DNA of 64,000 nucleotides from Burkholderia sp. SRS-W-2-2016. Its GTDB lineage: Bacteria; Pseudomonadota; Gammaproteobacteria; Burkholderiales; Burkholderiaceae. The DNA lies in the NCBI RefSeq assembly GCF_001931485.1, contig NZ_MSDV01000020.1, positions 53,268 to 117,267 of the forward strand, written 5' to 3'. A program made the position numbers and the translations under genes. Of this stretch, positions 63,034 through 64,000 are shown in pieces (position 1 is the first letter of the stretch; each line of letters starts with the position of its first letter). The notes under the pieces were generated by a model, which saw nothing but the letters and a program-made list of their open reading frames with translations, did no database searches and had not been told where the DNA came from.

Positions 63034-63777
63034 ATGGCACGTCACAAGGTTTTATACGGTTTCCACGCAGTGACCGCGCGTATCCGGCACGATGCGTCGA
63101 CGGTCGAGGATGTCTATTACGACGCGACGCGCAAGGACCGGCGGATGACCGAATTCCTGCACGTCGCGAAGGAAGCGGGCGTGCGCCTGATCGCCGCCGA
63201 CGAAACGCGTCTGTGGGGACTCGCGCGCACTGAGCGCCATCAGGGTGTGGTCGCGCGCGCCGGCGATATGCCGCTCGCGCAGAACCTCGCCGAACTGCTC
63301 GACGGCATCAGCGGCTCGCCGCTGATTCTGGTGCTCGACGGCGTGACCGATCCGCACAATCTCGGCGCCTGCCTGCGGGTCGCCGACGCGGCCGGCGCGC
63401 ACGCGGTGATCGCGCCGCGTGATCGCGCGGTCGGCCTGAATGCGACCGCCGCGAAGGTCGCGAGCGGCGCGGCCGATACGGTGCCGTACATCACGGTGAC
63501 GAATCTGGCGCGGGCGCTGCGCGAGCTGAAGGACGCGGGCGTGTGGATCGTCGGCACGGCGGGCGAGGCCAGCAAGAGCGTCTACGAGACGGAGCTCGAT
63601 GGTCCGGTCGCGATCGTGATGGGCGCGGAAGGCGAGGGGATGCGGCGTCTGACGCAGGAGACCTGCGACATCGTCATGCGCATTCCGATGGCGGGGACGG
63701 TGGAGAGTCTGAACGTTTCCGTTGCGAGCGGCGTGTGTCTGTTCGAGGCGGTGCGGCAGCGGGCGGTGAAGAAGTAA
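63034..63777 (+). CDS. rlmB: 23S rRNA (guanosine-2'-O-)-methyltransferase RlmB
   Basis: A 247-residue SpoU-family (trefoil-knot) methyltransferase that modifies G2251 of 23S rRNA in E. coli numbering. An N-terminal RNA-binding domain (about 1-75) precedes the knot with three motifs: [29 protein letters not shown], and [22 protein letters not shown], which holds the SAM loop. Its pairing with rnr is common. Start ATG 63034. Confidence 0.95.
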   Translation: MARHKVLYGFHAVTARIRHDASTVEDVYYDATRKDRRMTEFLHVAKEAGVRLIAADETRLWGLARTERHQGVVARAGDMPLAQNLAELLDGISGSPLILVLDGVTDPHNLGACLRVADAAGAHAVIAPRDRAVGLNATAAKVASGAADTVPYITVTNLARALRELKDAGVWIVGTAGEASKSVYETELDGPVAIVMGAEGEGMRRLTQETCDIVMRIPMAGTVESLNVSVASGVCLFEAVRQRAVKK

Positions 63778-63824
63778 GGCCGTTTGCCGGTTCTGCTGTT
63801 CTTTTGCTGTTGGCCGATTGATGG

Positions 63825-63858
63825 CGCCCGGAACACTTTGGTGTTGCCGGGCGTTTTT
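63825..63858 (+). terminator. Rho-independent terminator of rlmB
   Basis: CGCCCGG (63825-63831) pairs with CCGGGCG (63847-63853), with AACAC/GTGTT extending the stem inside, and a TTTTT tract follows. It lies about 50 bp after the rlmB stop. Confidence 0.85.
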
Positions 63859-64000
63859 GTTGTGGCCCGAGCACCTCAAGCAACCCGAGCCCGAAGCGCG
63901 AAAAAGCCCGAAGGCCCAGACCCCAGCACGGCTCCAGACGCCTCAAAAACGCGCCCAAAACACCCGAAAAAATCCGCCGAACCCCGCCCCAAACCCCCAC

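Noticed and set aside
63674..64000. Minus-strand open frame at the right edge
   Set aside because: It overlaps rlmB and its terminator and has no protein-like features; the terminal 140 bp are C/A-rich without a supported gene.

Overview
The window is high-GC DNA (roughly two thirds G+C by eye) from a member of the Burkholderiales, most likely Burkholderia or Paraburkholderia. The reasons are a Flp/Tad pilus locus with DUF3613 and DUF2968 companions, an adjacent long-tailed second Hfq (Hfq2 type), an rnr-rlmB pair beside tRNA-Leu genes, and a large FadE next to a PsrA-like TetR. I see no insertion sequence, prophage, integrase or CRISPR array. The start of the window cuts a minus-strand lipoprotein gene.

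Region 1 (about 0.3-15 kb, plus strand) is a Tad pilus locus: flp, cpaA, tadE, cpaB, cpaC secretin, tadZ/cpaE, cpaF, tadB, tadC, tadD lipoprotein, a DUF3613 protein and tadG. It is followed by a sigma54 activator with a degenerate receiver and by a DUF2968 protein. A GG-N10-GC element lies upstream of flp. Region 2 (15-21 kb) holds a small unknown protein, Hfq2, and an ECF sigma/anti-sigma operon led by a 45-residue secreted peptide and preceded by an ECF-type promoter. A VAO-type FAD oxidase with an unknown exported partner and a DUF1571 protein follow.

Region 3 (21-31 kb, minus strand) is a fatty-acid block read psrA-like tetR, fadE, large fabG, maoC, thiolase, fadD. It can activate acyl chains and degrade them by beta-oxidation. 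The tetR has a perfect inverted repeat just upstream. Region 4 (31-36.5 kb) has an MFS carboxylate-type transporter, a YihY membrane protein, and an unassigned 580-residue protein carrying a PD-(D/E)XK-like motif set.

Region 5 (36.5-47 kb, minus strand) is respiratory nitrate reduction: nnrS, narG, narH, narJ, narI, a parvulin isomerase and narK, with an FNR-type box upstream of narG. Region 6 (47-56.6 kb) is a catabolic cluster: a divergent LysR and MFS transporter, then a class III CoA-transferase, porin, thiolase, SDR, and a fused enoyl-CoA hydratase/3-hydroxyacyl-CoA dehydrogenase. Its substrate cannot be read from sequence. Region 7 (56.6-64 kb) has a Dyp peroxidase, a CHAD protein divergent from a Nudix hydrolase, two tRNA-Leu(CAG) genes each with its own promoter and terminator, rnr and rlmB.

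The most unusual signal is at gene ends. At least nine short degenerate tandem arrays (units of 8-13 bp, mostly 11) sit at or just after stop codons. In four of them nearly every unit repeats a stop codon, so stops fall in several reading frames. I know of no description of this pattern, and it is the main lead offered here.
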